DNA of 64,000 nucleotides from Candidatus Avelusimicrobium gallinaceum (GCA_944324965.1 CALUYH010000003.1:62001-126000), one strand, 5' to 3'. Positions 43,633 to 51,814 are shown, counted from the stretch's first letter. Made by a program: numbers and translations. Notes: generated from the sequence alone by a model not told the origin.

Positions 43633-44326
43633 ACCGCAAAAGAGCGGGCTGCTGCTGATAGACAAACCGGCGGATTTTTCATCGCACGACATTATCGCCA
43701 TTTGCCGGCGGATTTTAAAAACAAAAAAAATCGGCCACAGCGGCACGCTGGACCCGATGGCCACGGGGCTTCTTATTTTGCTGGTCGGGCGGGAAGCCAC
43801 CCGCCGGCAGGACGCTTTTTTGAAACTGTCCAAAACCTATTCGGCCCGGCTGAAGTTGGGCACGGAAACGGACACCTGGGACGCTTACGGCACGACGATT
43901 GGCAGCCGCCCGGTCCCCCCGCTTACGCCGGCCGACGTACAAGCCGCCGCGCAAGCCTTGAGCGGCGTGATTTCCCAACCCATTCCCTTTTTTAGCGCCA
44001 AGCGTATTGGCGGCCAACATATGTACGACCTGGCCCGGCAAGGCGCCGAAATGGAGCGGAAATACAACGAGGTCACCGTCCAATGGACGCAGCTGTCTTT
44101 GGCGGCCCCGCACGAAATTGACTTTACGGTGCACTGCTCCTGCGGTACCTATGTGCGCGCGCTGGGGTATCTGCTGGCGCAAAAATTGCACACGGCCGGC
44201 CATTTGACGGCCCTAAGAAGGCTGGAAATCGGGCCGTACCGCGTGGCACAGGCGTTTGACGGGAACCTGCTTAAAAATTGCCCGACGGACGTGCTATACA
44301 AGCGCGTGGAGCCCATTTGCTTATGA
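43607..44326 (+). CDS. truB: tRNA pseudouridine-55 synthase
   Basis: Makes pseudouridine 55 in the tRNA T loop. The conserved KPADFSSHD, and the catalytic Asp region KIGHSGTLDPMATGLL near residue 42, are intact, followed by TYSARLKLGTETDTWDAYG. At 239 residues the protein is shorter than E. coli TruB (314) and has no full PUA domain. It overlaps nrnA at the start and ribF at the end (ATGA). Confidence 0.95.
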   Translation: MTSLKTSPEPQKSGLLLIDKPADFSSHDIIAICRRILKTKKIGHSGTLDPMATGLLILLVGREATRRQDAFLKLSKTYSARLKLGTETDTWDAYGTTIGSRPVPPLTPADVQAAAQALSGVISQPIPFFSAKRIGGQHMYDLARQGAEMERKYNEVTVQWTQLSLAAPHEIDFTVHCSCGTYVRALGYLLAQKLHTAGHLTALRRLEIGPYRVAQAFDGNLLKNCPTDVLYKRVEPICL

Positions 44327-45249
44327 AACGCAAAAATTTTATTACACTCGGCACCTTTGACGGCCTGCACATCGGCCACCGCTACTTGTTCGGCCGGTTG
44401 GAAACGCTGGCCGTACGCTACCTGCAAAAACCGCTGGCGCTGTATTTCCCGCTGCCGCCCAAAACCCTTTTAAGCACGCACCCGGAAATGACCGTTCTAT
44501 CCACCCCCGCCGAAAAAAAGCACCTATTTAAAACCGTGGGGCTGGATGCGCAACCGCTGGATTTTGCCCAATGCCGAAACCAGCAGCCGCAGGATTTTTT
44601 TGAAAACGTCCTCCTGCAAAAGTACCAAATGGGCGGGCTGATTGTGGGGCAGGATTTTGCCTTCGGCAAGGACCGCCGGGGCGATACGGACTTTCTGCGC
44701 CGGGCGTGCGAACAACACGCCATTCCGTTTGAAGTGGCCGGGTTTTATCAATTTGCGGGGCAGAAGGTATCCTCGTCGCTGATTCGCAAAACGCTGGCCA
44801 TGGGCGATATTGAACGCGTGAACGAAATGCTGGGCCGCCCGTACGAACTGACGGGGACGGTCGTCCCCGGGCACAAACTGGGGCGCAAGCTCGGCTTTCC
44901 GACCGCCAATTTGGACACCGGCATTTTTAAAATTCTTCCCCTGGGCGTGTTTGCCGTAAAAGTGCGCGTCGGCCGGCGGTATTACGACGGGTTTTGCAAC
45001 ATCGGTTTCCGCCCCACGGTAAACACCATTCATTCGTGCCTGCCGCTGGTGGAAGTGAACATTTTTGACTTTCACCAAAGCATCTACGGGCGCAAAATCA
45101 CCATTTGGTTTGCCGGCAAACTGCGCGATGAAACCAAATTTAACGGTTTGGACGCGCTGGTAGCCCAGCTGAAAAAGGACCGTACGGAAGCCCGCGCCTT
45201 GCTGAAAGACACGCCGGGCATGCCGCCGCAAAACGGAATTTACCCATAA
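44323..45249 (+). CDS. ribF: Bifunctional riboflavin kinase/FMN adenylyltransferase
   Basis: Makes FMN and then FAD. The N-terminal adenylyltransferase domain has the nucleotide-binding FITLGTFDGLHIGHRYLF at residues 5-22, and the C-terminal kinase domain shows GHKLGRKLGFPTANL and FNIGFRPTVN-type strands. Length 308 is usual. It ends the rbfA-nrnA-truB-ribF operon; truB-ribF adjacency is widely conserved. The ATG overlaps the truB stop. Confidence 0.95.
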   Translation: MKRKNFITLGTFDGLHIGHRYLFGRLETLAVRYLQKPLALYFPLPPKTLLSTHPEMTVLSTPAEKKHLFKTVGLDAQPLDFAQCRNQQPQDFFENVLLQKYQMGGLIVGQDFAFGKDRRGDTDFLRRACEQHAIPFEVAGFYQFAGQKVSSSLIRKTLAMGDIERVNEMLGRPYELTGTVVPGHKLGRKLGFPTANLDTGIFKILPLGVFAVKVRVGRRYYDGFCNIGFRPTVNTIHSCLPLVEVNIFDFHQSIYGRKITIWFAGKLRDETKFNGLDALVAQLKKDRTEARALLKDTPGMPPQNGIYP

Positions 45250-45280
45250 AAAAAGCCCTCCTGAACGGAGGGCTTTTTAT
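45249..45280 (+). terminator. Terminator of rbfA-ribF
   Basis: Stem AGCCCTCC/GGAGGGCT followed by five T residues, immediately downstream of the ribF stop codon. Confidence 0.85.
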
Positions 45281-45291
45281 TGCAAAATCGG

Positions 45292-45567
45292 TTACTCGTC
45301 CGGGTCGCCGTAGTAATCGCGCACGAACAGCACGATGTACGCCAGCCAGGTGGCCCCGAAGAAAATTAAGAAACAATACGAAAACCACCACAGCTTATTC
45401 AGCGGATTGTAATCCGTCAGCAAAGAATCAAAAAACAGCGAGCACAAAATTACCGTAATATACCCCCACACCACTACCGTCAGGAGTTTTAACAGCAAAT
45501 CCAGCGTGCCGATGATTAAACCCTTTTCTTCATACGGTCTTTTTAAATAAGAAAGTAACATTTGCAT
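45292..45567 (-). CDS. Small two-helix membrane protein (91 aa)
   Basis: I recognise no family. Two hydrophobic segments (about residues 22-48, LLLKLLTVVVWGYITVILCS, and 57-80, WWFSYCFLIFFGATWLAYIV) predict a small inner-membrane protein with a basic, polar N-terminus. The ATG lies 6 nt after a strong promoter with perfect TTGACA, so expression looks deliberate rather than spurious. A second ATG two codons later is possible. The T-rich plus-strand terminator at 45249 also ends this convergent gene. Confidence 0.65.
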   Translation of the reverse strand: MQMLLSYLKRPYEEKGLIIGTLDLLLKLLTVVVWGYITVILCSLFFDSLLTDYNPLNKLWWFSYCFLIFFGATWLAYIVLFVRDYYGDPDE

Positions 45568-45573
45568 AAAATT

Positions 45574-45602
45574 ATTTTATTCTCCCTGGGGGTATTTGTC
45601 AA
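45574..45602 (-). promoter_or_regulatory. Strong promoter placing the start site on the ATG of the 91-aa gene
   Basis: On the minus strand TTGACA (45602-45597), exactly 17 bp, TAAAAT (45579-45574) and then AATTTT-ATG. It is the clearest leaderless promoter in the window because both hexamers and their spacing are near consensus. Confidence 0.8.
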
Positions 45603-45605
45603 GCA

Positions 45606-46517
45606 TTAGGGCTGCATAGCCGGGTCGGTGGCGTTATTGCCGAAAGATTGCTGGCCCGCCACTAAATTGTTGTCCAAGTACCCGTTTGGTGCCGCGCCCC
45701 CTGCATTGCCAGAAGGCTGGCCCAGCGGATTATTTTCCAACGCGTAGGCTTGCTGCACCTCGCTCTGCGGCGTACCCGTGGGCACTGCCGGTTGGGTCGG
45801 CTGGGCGGCATACGGATTGGCCGCGGCCGGCTGGGCGGCATAGGCCCCCGTTTGCGCCGTTCCATAGGCGGCGTTCGGATTTGCCTGATAGGCCGCCGCA
45901 TAGGGGTCGTTATAGCCGCTTAAATCCGTAGCATTGTAGCCCGTGTTGCCATAGGCGGTATTACCCGCAGCGTAGGGGTCCGCCGCATAGGTTTCCGCCG
46001 CGGGAGTTTCCTTCATAAAGCGGCGGGGCTTGGTTTGGCGGGCTTCGCGGCCGGCGGCCGTTTCGTTATTAAAAATTTCGTTCCAAGCGTCGTTCTGGGC
46101 CGAAGCCAGCATATTGTCTTCGCAGCAGCTGGTGCTTTTGGCGGCTTCTTCTTTCCCCATTTCGCGCGCGGCCAAACGGTCCTGCACGCTCAAGCGGTCG
46201 TTTTCAAACGGCGGGAAATTATCGCTGTCTACAAATTGTTGGGTCACCGCTACGCCGTTTTTATCAAAGTAAACCGGTTCGCGTTCTTCTTCTTTCTGTT
46301 TGGGTTCTTCGGCCGGTTTGCTGCCGGAAACGCCATAATACACCAAGGCCGGCCCGGGGGCGGCAGGCGCCTCGGCTTCGGGCGTCAAACAATAGGCCAC
46401 GCGCTGTTTGGTGGTGGCGTCCTGGTGGCTGTCCACGCGGGTTTCACAGGTGGAAGCAGCCAAAGCCGGCAACGCGGCTAACGAAAACATAAAAAAAGTA
46501 ACGAAAGTTTTTTTCAT
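45606..46517 (-). CDS. Secreted Ala/Tyr/Pro-rich protein of unknown function (303 aa)
   Basis: The start at 46517 follows a CGGAG site and begins a signal peptide (MKKTFVTFFMFSLAALPALA). The first half of the mature protein is charged with Cys at TCETR and SCCED. The second half is low complexity, with irregular repeats of the type DPYAAGNTAYGN, NPYAAQPTQPA and AYGTAQTGAYAAQPA. No family recognised. It may be an envelope or surface-exposed protein. A TAAAAT box lies about 23-28 nt upstream of the start. Confidence 0.7.
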   Translation of the reverse strand: MKKTFVTFFMFSLAALPALAASTCETRVDSHQDATTKQRVAYCLTPEAEAPAAPGPALVYYGVSGSKPAEEPKQKEEEREPVYFDKNGVAVTQQFVDSDNFPPFENDRLSVQDRLAAREMGKEEAAKSTSCCEDNMLASAQNDAWNEIFNNETAAGREARQTKPRRFMKETPAAETYAADPYAAGNTAYGNTGYNATDLSGYNDPYAAAYQANPNAAYGTAQTGAYAAQPAAANPYAAQPTQPAVPTGTPQSEVQQAYALENNPLGQPSGNAGGAAPNGYLDNNLVAGQQSFGNNATDPAMQP

Positions 46518-46586
46518 AAATAACTCCGTAATTTTATCATAGTACATTTTTGACGGTTTTTCCACAAAAAACAAGTGGTTGCTCAC

Positions 46587-46617
46587 AAAAAATGCCCGTT
46601 GGCGGACGCCAAGGGCA
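46587..46617 (-). terminator. Terminator of tRNA-Met
   Basis: Stem TGCCCTTGGC/GCCAACGGGCA (one bulge) and six T residues on the minus strand directly after the tRNA. Confidence 0.75.
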
Positions 46618-46625
46618 TAAAAAAA

Positions 46626-46699
46626 TGTCACCGGGTGGGATCGAACCACCGACCTAGCGCTTATGAAACGCTCGCTCTAACCAGCTGAGCTACGGTGAC
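46626..46699 (-). tRNA. tRNA-Met, elongator type (anticodon CAT)
   Basis: A 74-nt cloverleaf with acceptor stem GTCACCG/CGGTGAC, D arm GCTC/GAGC, anticodon stem AGCGT/GCGCT around TTCATAA and T arm GGTGG-TTCGATC-CCACC. The paired G1:C72 excludes initiator tRNA. A CAT anticodon may also be tRNA-Ile2 after lysidine modification; elongator Met is the better guess. CCA is not encoded. Confidence 0.9.
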
Positions 46700-46772
46700 G
46701 TAAATCTTGTACATTTATTATAACAAAAGAACCGTGCCGCGTGCAAATTTTTCCGTTCTCCGACGGAAAAAT

Positions 46773-47369
46773 TTAATCAATCATAGAGTACACGTTTAAC
46801 TTTTCGGGCATGCGGCCGGATTTGGCTGTTTCAAAATCTTTTTGTGCCAAATCCTTTTTGCCCATCCGTTCATACGCGGCGCCGCGGGCGTTGTACACTT
46901 CGGCCGCCGGGCTCAAATTGATGACGGACGTATAGTCCCGCACGGCGTTTTCAAACTGGCCGAGCATAAAGAACACGCCCGCGCGGGAAAAGAAAATCTC
47001 CGGCTTGGACGGCCGCAGCTGCAAAGCCAAATTGAGCACCGTCAGCGCGTTTTGAAAATCGCCCTTGGCGGCCAGCGTGCTGGCGTAGGCCGTGTAGGCA
47101 TCCACCTGATAGGGGTTTTTGGACAGCACGTGCAGGAAATCTTTTTCCGCGTTGTCGTAATCGCCGGTAAAATAGTACACCGCCCCGCGCGAAGCGTAGC
47201 CTTCCAAATTTTCGGGGTTCAGCTCCAGCGCGCGGTTGTAGGCTTCCAGCGCTTTTTGGGGTTTCCCGTCCTGAAAGTATCCGTCCCCCCGCAGCAGATA
47301 TTCCGAAGACGTGGGCAGCGTCGTGCACGCCGCAAGCAATACAGGCAATAAAATAAAAAGTTTTTTCAT
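46773..47369 (-). CDS. TPR-repeat lipoprotein
   Basis: The signal MKKLFILLPVLLAACTT has a lipobox LLAAC with lipidated Cys15. The mature part holds four to five tetratricopeptide repeats, for example ALEAYNRALELNPENLEGYA and NALTVLNLALQLRPSKPEIF, ending near residue 185. TPR lipoproteins of this size occur in pilus (PilF/PilW-like) and envelope assembly, which would suit a pilin-rich genome, but nothing nearby supports that. A GGGAGG site and a TATAAT box (47401-47396) precede the start. Confidence 0.85.
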   Translation of the reverse strand: MKKLFILLPVLLAACTTLPTSSEYLLRGDGYFQDGKPQKALEAYNRALELNPENLEGYASRGAVYYFTGDYDNAEKDFLHVLSKNPYQVDAYTAYASTLAAKGDFQNALTVLNLALQLRPSKPEIFFSRAGVFFMLGQFENAVRDYTSVINLSPAAEVYNARGAAYERMGKKDLAQKDFETAKSGRMPEKLNVYSMID

Positions 47370-47483
47370 AATAAACCTCCCCTAAAGACCTAAAAATTAT
47401 ACAACATAAGACCTATTTTTTTCTAGGCACATAAATTTTTTAAAATAGGCCCAAAGGCCCTGTTATAAACGTGCCCGGAATGT

Positions 47484-47566
47484 TATAGTAGAAGTATAGA
47501 AAAACCCATTCCCTTTCATCCAAACCGCTGTAGTCCCAAACCCTGCTACAGCGGTTCCCCTTTTTA
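47484..47566 (+). ncRNA. Orphan promoter-terminator unit (small RNA candidate)
   Basis: An extended -10 (TGTTATAGT, core 47484-47489) is followed after about 33 nt by a perfect 11-bp hairpin, AACCGCTGTAG (47523-47533) with CTACAGCGGTT (47546-47556), and a T-run to 47565. No gene fits between, so a transcript of about 70 nt is predicted. The -35 is weak. The next gene has its own promoter at 47604. Confidence 0.45.
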
Positions 47567-47603
47567 TATCAGATTTTGCTTTCGCTCTATCCCCGCTAAA
47601 TGC

Positions 47604-47609
47604 TACAAT
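47604..47609 (+). promoter_or_regulatory. -10 box of glycosyltransferase gene; predicted leaderless start
   Basis: TGCTACAAT ends six bases (ACCCCT) before the ATG at 47616; no ribosome site is present. Confidence 0.65.
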
Positions 47610-47615
47610 ACCCCT

Positions 47616-48377
47616 ATGAAGACCCCGCGAATCACCCTTTTTATTATTGCCCATAACGAAGAATCCAAAATTGCCAAGTGCATTTTGAGCGCCCGCGGGC
47701 TGGTGCACGAAGTCGTGGTAGTGAACGGATTTTCCAAGGATAAAACGGCCCTGGTCTGCCGCGAGCTGGGCGCGCAAGTGTACGACCGCGCCTTTGACGG
47801 TTTTACCAACCAAAAGAATTTTGCGCTTTCCAAAGTCACTTCCGACTGGGCGCTGAATTTAGACGCCGACGAAACCTTGTCCCCCGCTTTAAAGGACGAA
47901 ATCGCCCGCGTGGTGCAAACCACCGATTGCGCCGGGTTTAACATTCCGTTCTGCAACTATTTTTTGGGCAAAAAAATGCGCTTTAGCGGCCTGAATAAAG
48001 AAAAACACCTCCGCCTGGTGCGCACGCATAACGCCAAATACGTGGGCGGCCTGGTGCACGAAGGCTTGCAGGTGGACGGCAAAATCGGCCGGTTGCACCA
48101 CCCCATCAACCATTATTCCTACGATACGATAGAAACGTATTTCAACAAATTTAACAAATACACCTCCCTCGCGGCCGAACAACTGTACAAAAACGGGCGG
48201 CGGTTCTCGCTGGCGTTTGTGCTGGTGACGATTCCGTTTGAATTTATCAAACGCTACCTGCTAAAGCTGGGCGTGCTGGACGGAATGCGCGGGCTGTTGT
48301 GGGCGGCGTTTTCGGCGTTTTACGTATTTGTAAAATACGCCAAACTTTGGCAAATACAGGAGCAAAAAGAAAAATGA
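47616..48377 (+). CDS. Family 2 glycosyltransferase (LPS core WaaE/KdtX-like)
   Basis: The GT-A fold nucleotide-sugar site is seen in ITLFIIAHNEESKIAKCILS at the start, VVVNGFSKDKTA near residue 37, and the metal site LNLDADETLS near residue 86. Length 253 and layout match the LPS-core beta-glycosyltransferases of the WaaE group. It overlaps the deacetylase gene (ATGA), suggesting a role in modifying an envelope glycan. The exact sugar and acceptor are unknown. Confidence 0.88.
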   Translation: MKTPRITLFIIAHNEESKIAKCILSARGLVHEVVVVNGFSKDKTALVCRELGAQVYDRAFDGFTNQKNFALSKVTSDWALNLDADETLSPALKDEIARVVQTTDCAGFNIPFCNYFLGKKMRFSGLNKEKHLRLVRTHNAKYVGGLVHEGLQVDGKIGRLHHPINHYSYDTIETYFNKFNKYTSLAAEQLYKNGRRFSLAFVLVTIPFEFIKRYLLKLGVLDGMRGLLWAAFSAFYVFVKYAKLWQIQEQKEK

Positions 48378-49162
48378 CCTGGTGCATAGCGGCCCTGGCG
48401 GTGCTGGCAGTATATTTATTTTGGCGCTTTCCGGCGCTGCGCAAAACGTGGTATTTGCCCAAACGCAAAGGTTTTGTGGCGCTGATGTACCACCACGTAG
48501 GCATTTTGGACGACCCGCAGGCGGAACAGTTCCCGTTTACCATGCGGCCGGATATGCTGGAGCGGCAAATTCTGTTTTTAAAAGCCAACGGCTATACGCC
48601 CATTTCGCTGGAGGAACTGACCACGGCTTACCGCGCGGGCAAATCCTCCATTCAAAAACCCGTTATGCTGACGTTTGACGACGGATACCTGGACAATTAC
48701 CAAAATCTTTTCCCCTTGCTTAAAAAATACAATGTGCCGGCTTTGATCTTTTTGATTACGGACCGCGTCGGCACGCCGGAATATATGAGCTGGGACCAAA
48801 TTAAGGAAATGCAGGACAGCGGCCTGGTGAGCTTCGGTTCGCACTCACTTTCCCACCGCCGCCTGCGCAGCCTGCCCGACGAAGAAATCGTGCGCGAAAT
48901 CACCGAAAGCAAACGCGTGCTGGAAGAAAAACTGGGCCGCCCCGTAACGGCTTTTTGCTATCCGTTCGGCGCCGGCGGGTTTGACAAGCGCGTCCGCCCG
49001 CAAGTATTCAAAGCAGGCTATTTGTTTGATTTCAGCACCAAAAAAGGCGTAAACCCCTGGCCCTGGAAAGGCAAATCCACCCTGCGCCGCGCATTCCCGC
49101 GCGGGGGCGAAACAATGTTTGATTATCATTTGCAGCTTACCCGCGGGCAAAGCAAATTGTAA
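48374..49162 (+). CDS. Polysaccharide deacetylase (NodB domain)
   Basis: An N-terminal hydrophobic helix (residues 2-19) anchors a carbohydrate esterase family 4 domain. Metal and catalytic motifs are complete: MLTFDDGYLDNYQNLFPLL (Asp pair) and FGSHSLSHRRLRSL (His pair), with YHHVG upstream and FCYPFGAGG later. Such enzymes remove acetyl groups from N-acetylated sugars in peptidoglycan or surface polysaccharide. It follows the GT2 gene with a 4-nt overlap and precedes its degenerate paralogue by 3 nt. Confidence 0.92.
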   Translation: MTWCIAALAVLAVYLFWRFPALRKTWYLPKRKGFVALMYHHVGILDDPQAEQFPFTMRPDMLERQILFLKANGYTPISLEELTTAYRAGKSSIQKPVMLTFDDGYLDNYQNLFPLLKKYNVPALIFLITDRVGTPEYMSWDQIKEMQDSGLVSFGSHSLSHRRLRSLPDEEIVREITESKRVLEEKLGRPVTAFCYPFGAGGFDKRVRPQVFKAGYLFDFSTKKGVNPWPWKGKSTLRRAFPRGGETMFDYHLQLTRGQSKL

Positions 49163-49165
49163 TTT

Positions 49166-49936
49166 ATGGCTTATATTCTTCTTTCTGCTGCCGTATTGGC
49201 GGCGGCTTTGTGTGTGTACTTTTTCCTGCGGCGGCGGCCGCACGCGCTGTTTGTGCTGGCCTATCAAAAAGCCGGCCGCGCCCCCCGACAATCCCGCTTG
49301 AAAGACGAATGGATTACCCCCCAAGCGTTTGAAAAAACGCTTTTGTGGCTGCGCGCCAACGGATTTACCGCGGTTTCGCTGCAAAAACTATCCGAAGGCA
49401 AACTGCCGCAAAAACCCGTTCTGTTGGCGTTTATCGGCGGGTATCAATCGTTTGTCACGGATATTTTCCCGCTGCTGGAAAAATACCAAATGCAAGCGGC
49501 CGTGTTTATCGCGCCGGACCTGGCGGGAACCTACAACGCCTGGCAGGACCCGCACGCCGAACCCTGGCAAAACCTGCTGACGGAAAAAGAATTAAAAACC
49601 CTGCAAAAAAGCGGGCTTGTTTCGCTGGGCGCGTTGGGCCTGTCCGCCCAAGACGTAACGCGCCTGCCCGAGCAAGACGCCGCCGTAGCGGTGCGGGAAA
49701 GCCTGTTCCGCCTGAAAGACCAGCTTGGGCTGAAACCCGAGGGGTTTGCCTTTTGGCCGGCCGAACAGTTTGACCCCAAACAAGCCGCCAGCCTGCTGCC
49801 GGACGGATTTACGGCGCCGCTGCTTACCCCCCGCCGCGGGCTCAACAAACGCACGGGCAAACGCCGCCTGCTGAAAATGTTCTTCCCCGCCAAGCAACCG
49901 CTGGCCGTACGCTACCTCCTTTGGAAGCACCGCTAA
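49166..49936 (+). CDS. Deacetylase-fold paralogue lacking catalytic residues
   Basis: This 256-residue protein parallels its upstream neighbour in length, N-terminal membrane helix and motif order. The metal motif TFDDGY has become AFIGGY, and SHSLSH has become LGALGLSAQD, so the metal-binding Asp and both His are gone. The surrounding scaffold (VTDIFPLLEKYQMQAAVFIA) is kept, and the frame is intact over its full length, which argues against a dead gene. It may be a non-catalytic partner or lectin-like module. The assignment rests on parallels with the adjacent gene. Confidence 0.75.
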   Translation: MAYILLSAAVLAAALCVYFFLRRRPHALFVLAYQKAGRAPRQSRLKDEWITPQAFEKTLLWLRANGFTAVSLQKLSEGKLPQKPVLLAFIGGYQSFVTDIFPLLEKYQMQAAVFIAPDLAGTYNAWQDPHAEPWQNLLTEKELKTLQKSGLVSLGALGLSAQDVTRLPEQDAAVAVRESLFRLKDQLGLKPEGFAFWPAEQFDPKQAASLLPDGFTAPLLTPRRGLNKRTGKRRLLKMFFPAKQPLAVRYLLWKHR

Positions 49937-50564
49937 CCCTTCCAGGCCCTGGAGCTCTGCCTCGGACAGGGTTTTGCCACATACGGTACTTATGCAATAA
50001 GGAACAACCCGTTGTGGAGGCTCACGTAAAGATTGAGCCCGGGGCACCGAGCCGGTGCGCCCCACTCTGTGCCCGTTCACACGATTAGGACAGCCATACT
50101 CTTTCCGCTCTGTCGCGCTCTTGCGTAACGGCACCGAGCCGGTGCTCCTTACTCTATGCCCGTTCACGCAATTAGGGAACCTATACCGCTGCCACCCTGT
50201 CGCACGGTCAAAACAGGAAGCCGTTTCTGCCCTGCCGCACTATTCTAAAAAGTAAGCCGTTTCCGCTTTTTGCCGTTGCCGTTTTGTCGTGGAATGTTGG
50301 GGGCCGCGGCCGTTTATCCGGCCCTTTTGCCCCACCTATAAAAAGCCTTCCAAGCGGAACAGAAATTTTATTGTTTGAGCGCGGGGCGCGCGCGAGTTAT
50401 AAAATTTCCCGCTTGGAAGTGATTTTTATGGGGCTCCGGGCCGGGCGTTTTTGGGTACTTTTTTGCGCCCCAAAAAGTACAAATAAAAGCCTGTCCTTTT
50501 GAGTACCCTGCTTTTGACATGTCGCCCCCCATCCGCCGCCCGCACGCGGCGGGCCGCAACCCAT
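49937..50564. repeat. Gene-free region with direct and inverted repeats
   Basis: No gene is supported. Two copies of an approximately 80-bp element start at 50043 and 50130 (period 87), each opening with GGCACCGAGCCGGTGC, itself a hairpin, and sharing TGCCCGTTCAC. Further on, an imperfect 22-bp inverted repeat built on CTTCCAAGCGG lies at 50338-50359 and 50406-50429, and a GTACTTTTT/AAAAAGTAC hairpin at about 50455-50480. These look like extragenic repeat elements. Confidence 0.6.
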
Positions 50565-50590
50565 AAAAAATCCCCGGCTTGCACCGGGGA
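50565..50590 (-). terminator. Terminator of lpxK
   Basis: Stem TCCCCGG/CCGGGGA followed by six T residues on the minus strand, 24 nt after the lpxK stop. Confidence 0.82.
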
Positions 50591-50613
50591 TAGGTCTACG
50601 AACCAAACGAAAA

Positions 50614-51717
50614 CTATTTTCCTCTTATTTTGGAAAATTTCGGATACAGCACATCGGTAAACTTATTAAATTCCTTTTCGCCGCCGCGGATTTTTAAATT
50701 GACCGACAGAACGTAAACGTCTTTGGTCAAAATTTCGCGCCAGTTATCGGGGAATTTTACAAAGTCTTTAAATGTGGTCACCAACGGCAAATTGCCGCGG
50801 GTTTCTTCAAAGGTGCGCAAATTCTGCTCGGTATAGAATTGGTGGTCCGGGAAGCGCCACTTTTGTTTGAGGTCCAACCCCAAATTTTCCAGCGTTTTTT
50901 CAAACGTTTCGGGGTGCCCCAGCGCGCAAAAGCACGCCGCCGGCCCTTTGAGCGCGCCCAAATCCACTTTTTGGCTTTTGCAGATGTCAAAGTAGTATTC
51001 CGGCTCGTGGATACTTTCCAAAATTTCCACCGTATCGTTGTACAAGCGCACTTCGTCGCGCACGTCTTCCAGTTGGCGTTCGGTCACCTGGTCGCAGTGC
51101 GTCAGCACCACCAAAGACGCCCGCTTAAGCGCTTCCATCGGTTCACGCAGAATGCCGTACGGCAGCAAATGTTTGTTGCCAAAGGGGTTTTTGGCGTCCA
51201 CCAAAATAATGTTGGCATCGCGGCGGAGGCGGTGGTGCTGCAAGCCGTCATCCAGTAGGATGATTTGGCTTTTAAAGCGTCTTAACGCCTCTTTGGCGGC
51301 TTCGGCGCGGTCCGGGCTGATGACGATGGGCACTTTGTATTGGCTGAGTACGCGGCTCATCATAAAAGGTTCATCGCCGGCCAAGCGCCAATCGGCGTCC
51401 GGGTTGTCAAACAACACCACCGGTTCGTCCGCTTTTTGCTGGCGTTTGTATCCGCGCGAAACAATCGCCACGCGGATGCCTTCTTTGGCCAGTGTGGTGG
51501 CCGCCAGCAATACGGCCGTCGTTTTGCCGGTGCCGCCCGCCGTAATGTTGCCGATGCACACCACGCGGGAATTAACGCTTTTGGACGTTTTCCACCCGTT
51601 GTCGTACGCGGCCTTGTTCAGCCAAGCGCCTAATCCGTATAGTTTAGAGGCGCCCAGCAGAATCCCGCGCCCCAGGGCGGATTGCTGCAAATCTTCTTTT
51701 AGCTGTAATAAATCCAT
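50614..51717 (-). CDS. lpxK: Tetraacyldisaccharide 4'-kinase
   Basis: Phosphorylates the lipid A precursor at the 4' position on the inner face of the inner membrane. The Walker A region IGNITAGGTGKTTAVLLAA and the following IVSRGYKRQ are hallmark LpxK sequences, and DDGLQHHRLRRDANIILVDA is also typical. I chose the ATG at 51717 because a GAGGAG site sits 5 nt before it. The protein has 367 residues. It is divergent from the acyltransferase gene and gives direct evidence of an LPS outer membrane. Confidence 0.94.
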   Translation of the reverse strand: MDLLQLKEDLQQSALGRGILLGASKLYGLGAWLNKAAYDNGWKTSKSVNSRVVCIGNITAGGTGKTTAVLLAATTLAKEGIRVAIVSRGYKRQQKADEPVVLFDNPDADWRLAGDEPFMMSRVLSQYKVPIVISPDRAEAAKEALRRFKSQIILLDDGLQHHRLRRDANIILVDAKNPFGNKHLLPYGILREPMEALKRASLVVLTHCDQVTERQLEDVRDEVRLYNDTVEILESIHEPEYYFDICKSQKVDLGALKGPAACFCALGHPETFEKTLENLGLDLKQKWRFPDHQFYTEQNLRTFEETRGNLPLVTTFKDFVKFPDNWREILTKDVYVLSVNLKIRGGEKEFNKFTDVLYPKFSKIRGK

Positions 51718-51800
51718 ACACTCCTCAAAAATCTGTTTTATATATTTTACCATTTCCGGGGCACTTTCAAAACCGGCCGGGTTTTAAGGCGAAAACTTGG

Positions 51801-51806
51801 TATAAT
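51801..51806 (+). promoter_or_regulatory. -10 box of the acyltransferase operon; predicted leaderless start
   Basis: TATAAT ends eight bases (GGGTATAT) before the ATG at 51815; no ribosome site is present. Confidence 0.65.
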
Positions 51807-51814
51807 GGGTATAT

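Noticed and set aside
50043-50215. Two-copy direct repeat considered as a CRISPR or attachment site pair
   Set aside because: Only two diverged copies, no cas genes, no integrase and no cargo between them.
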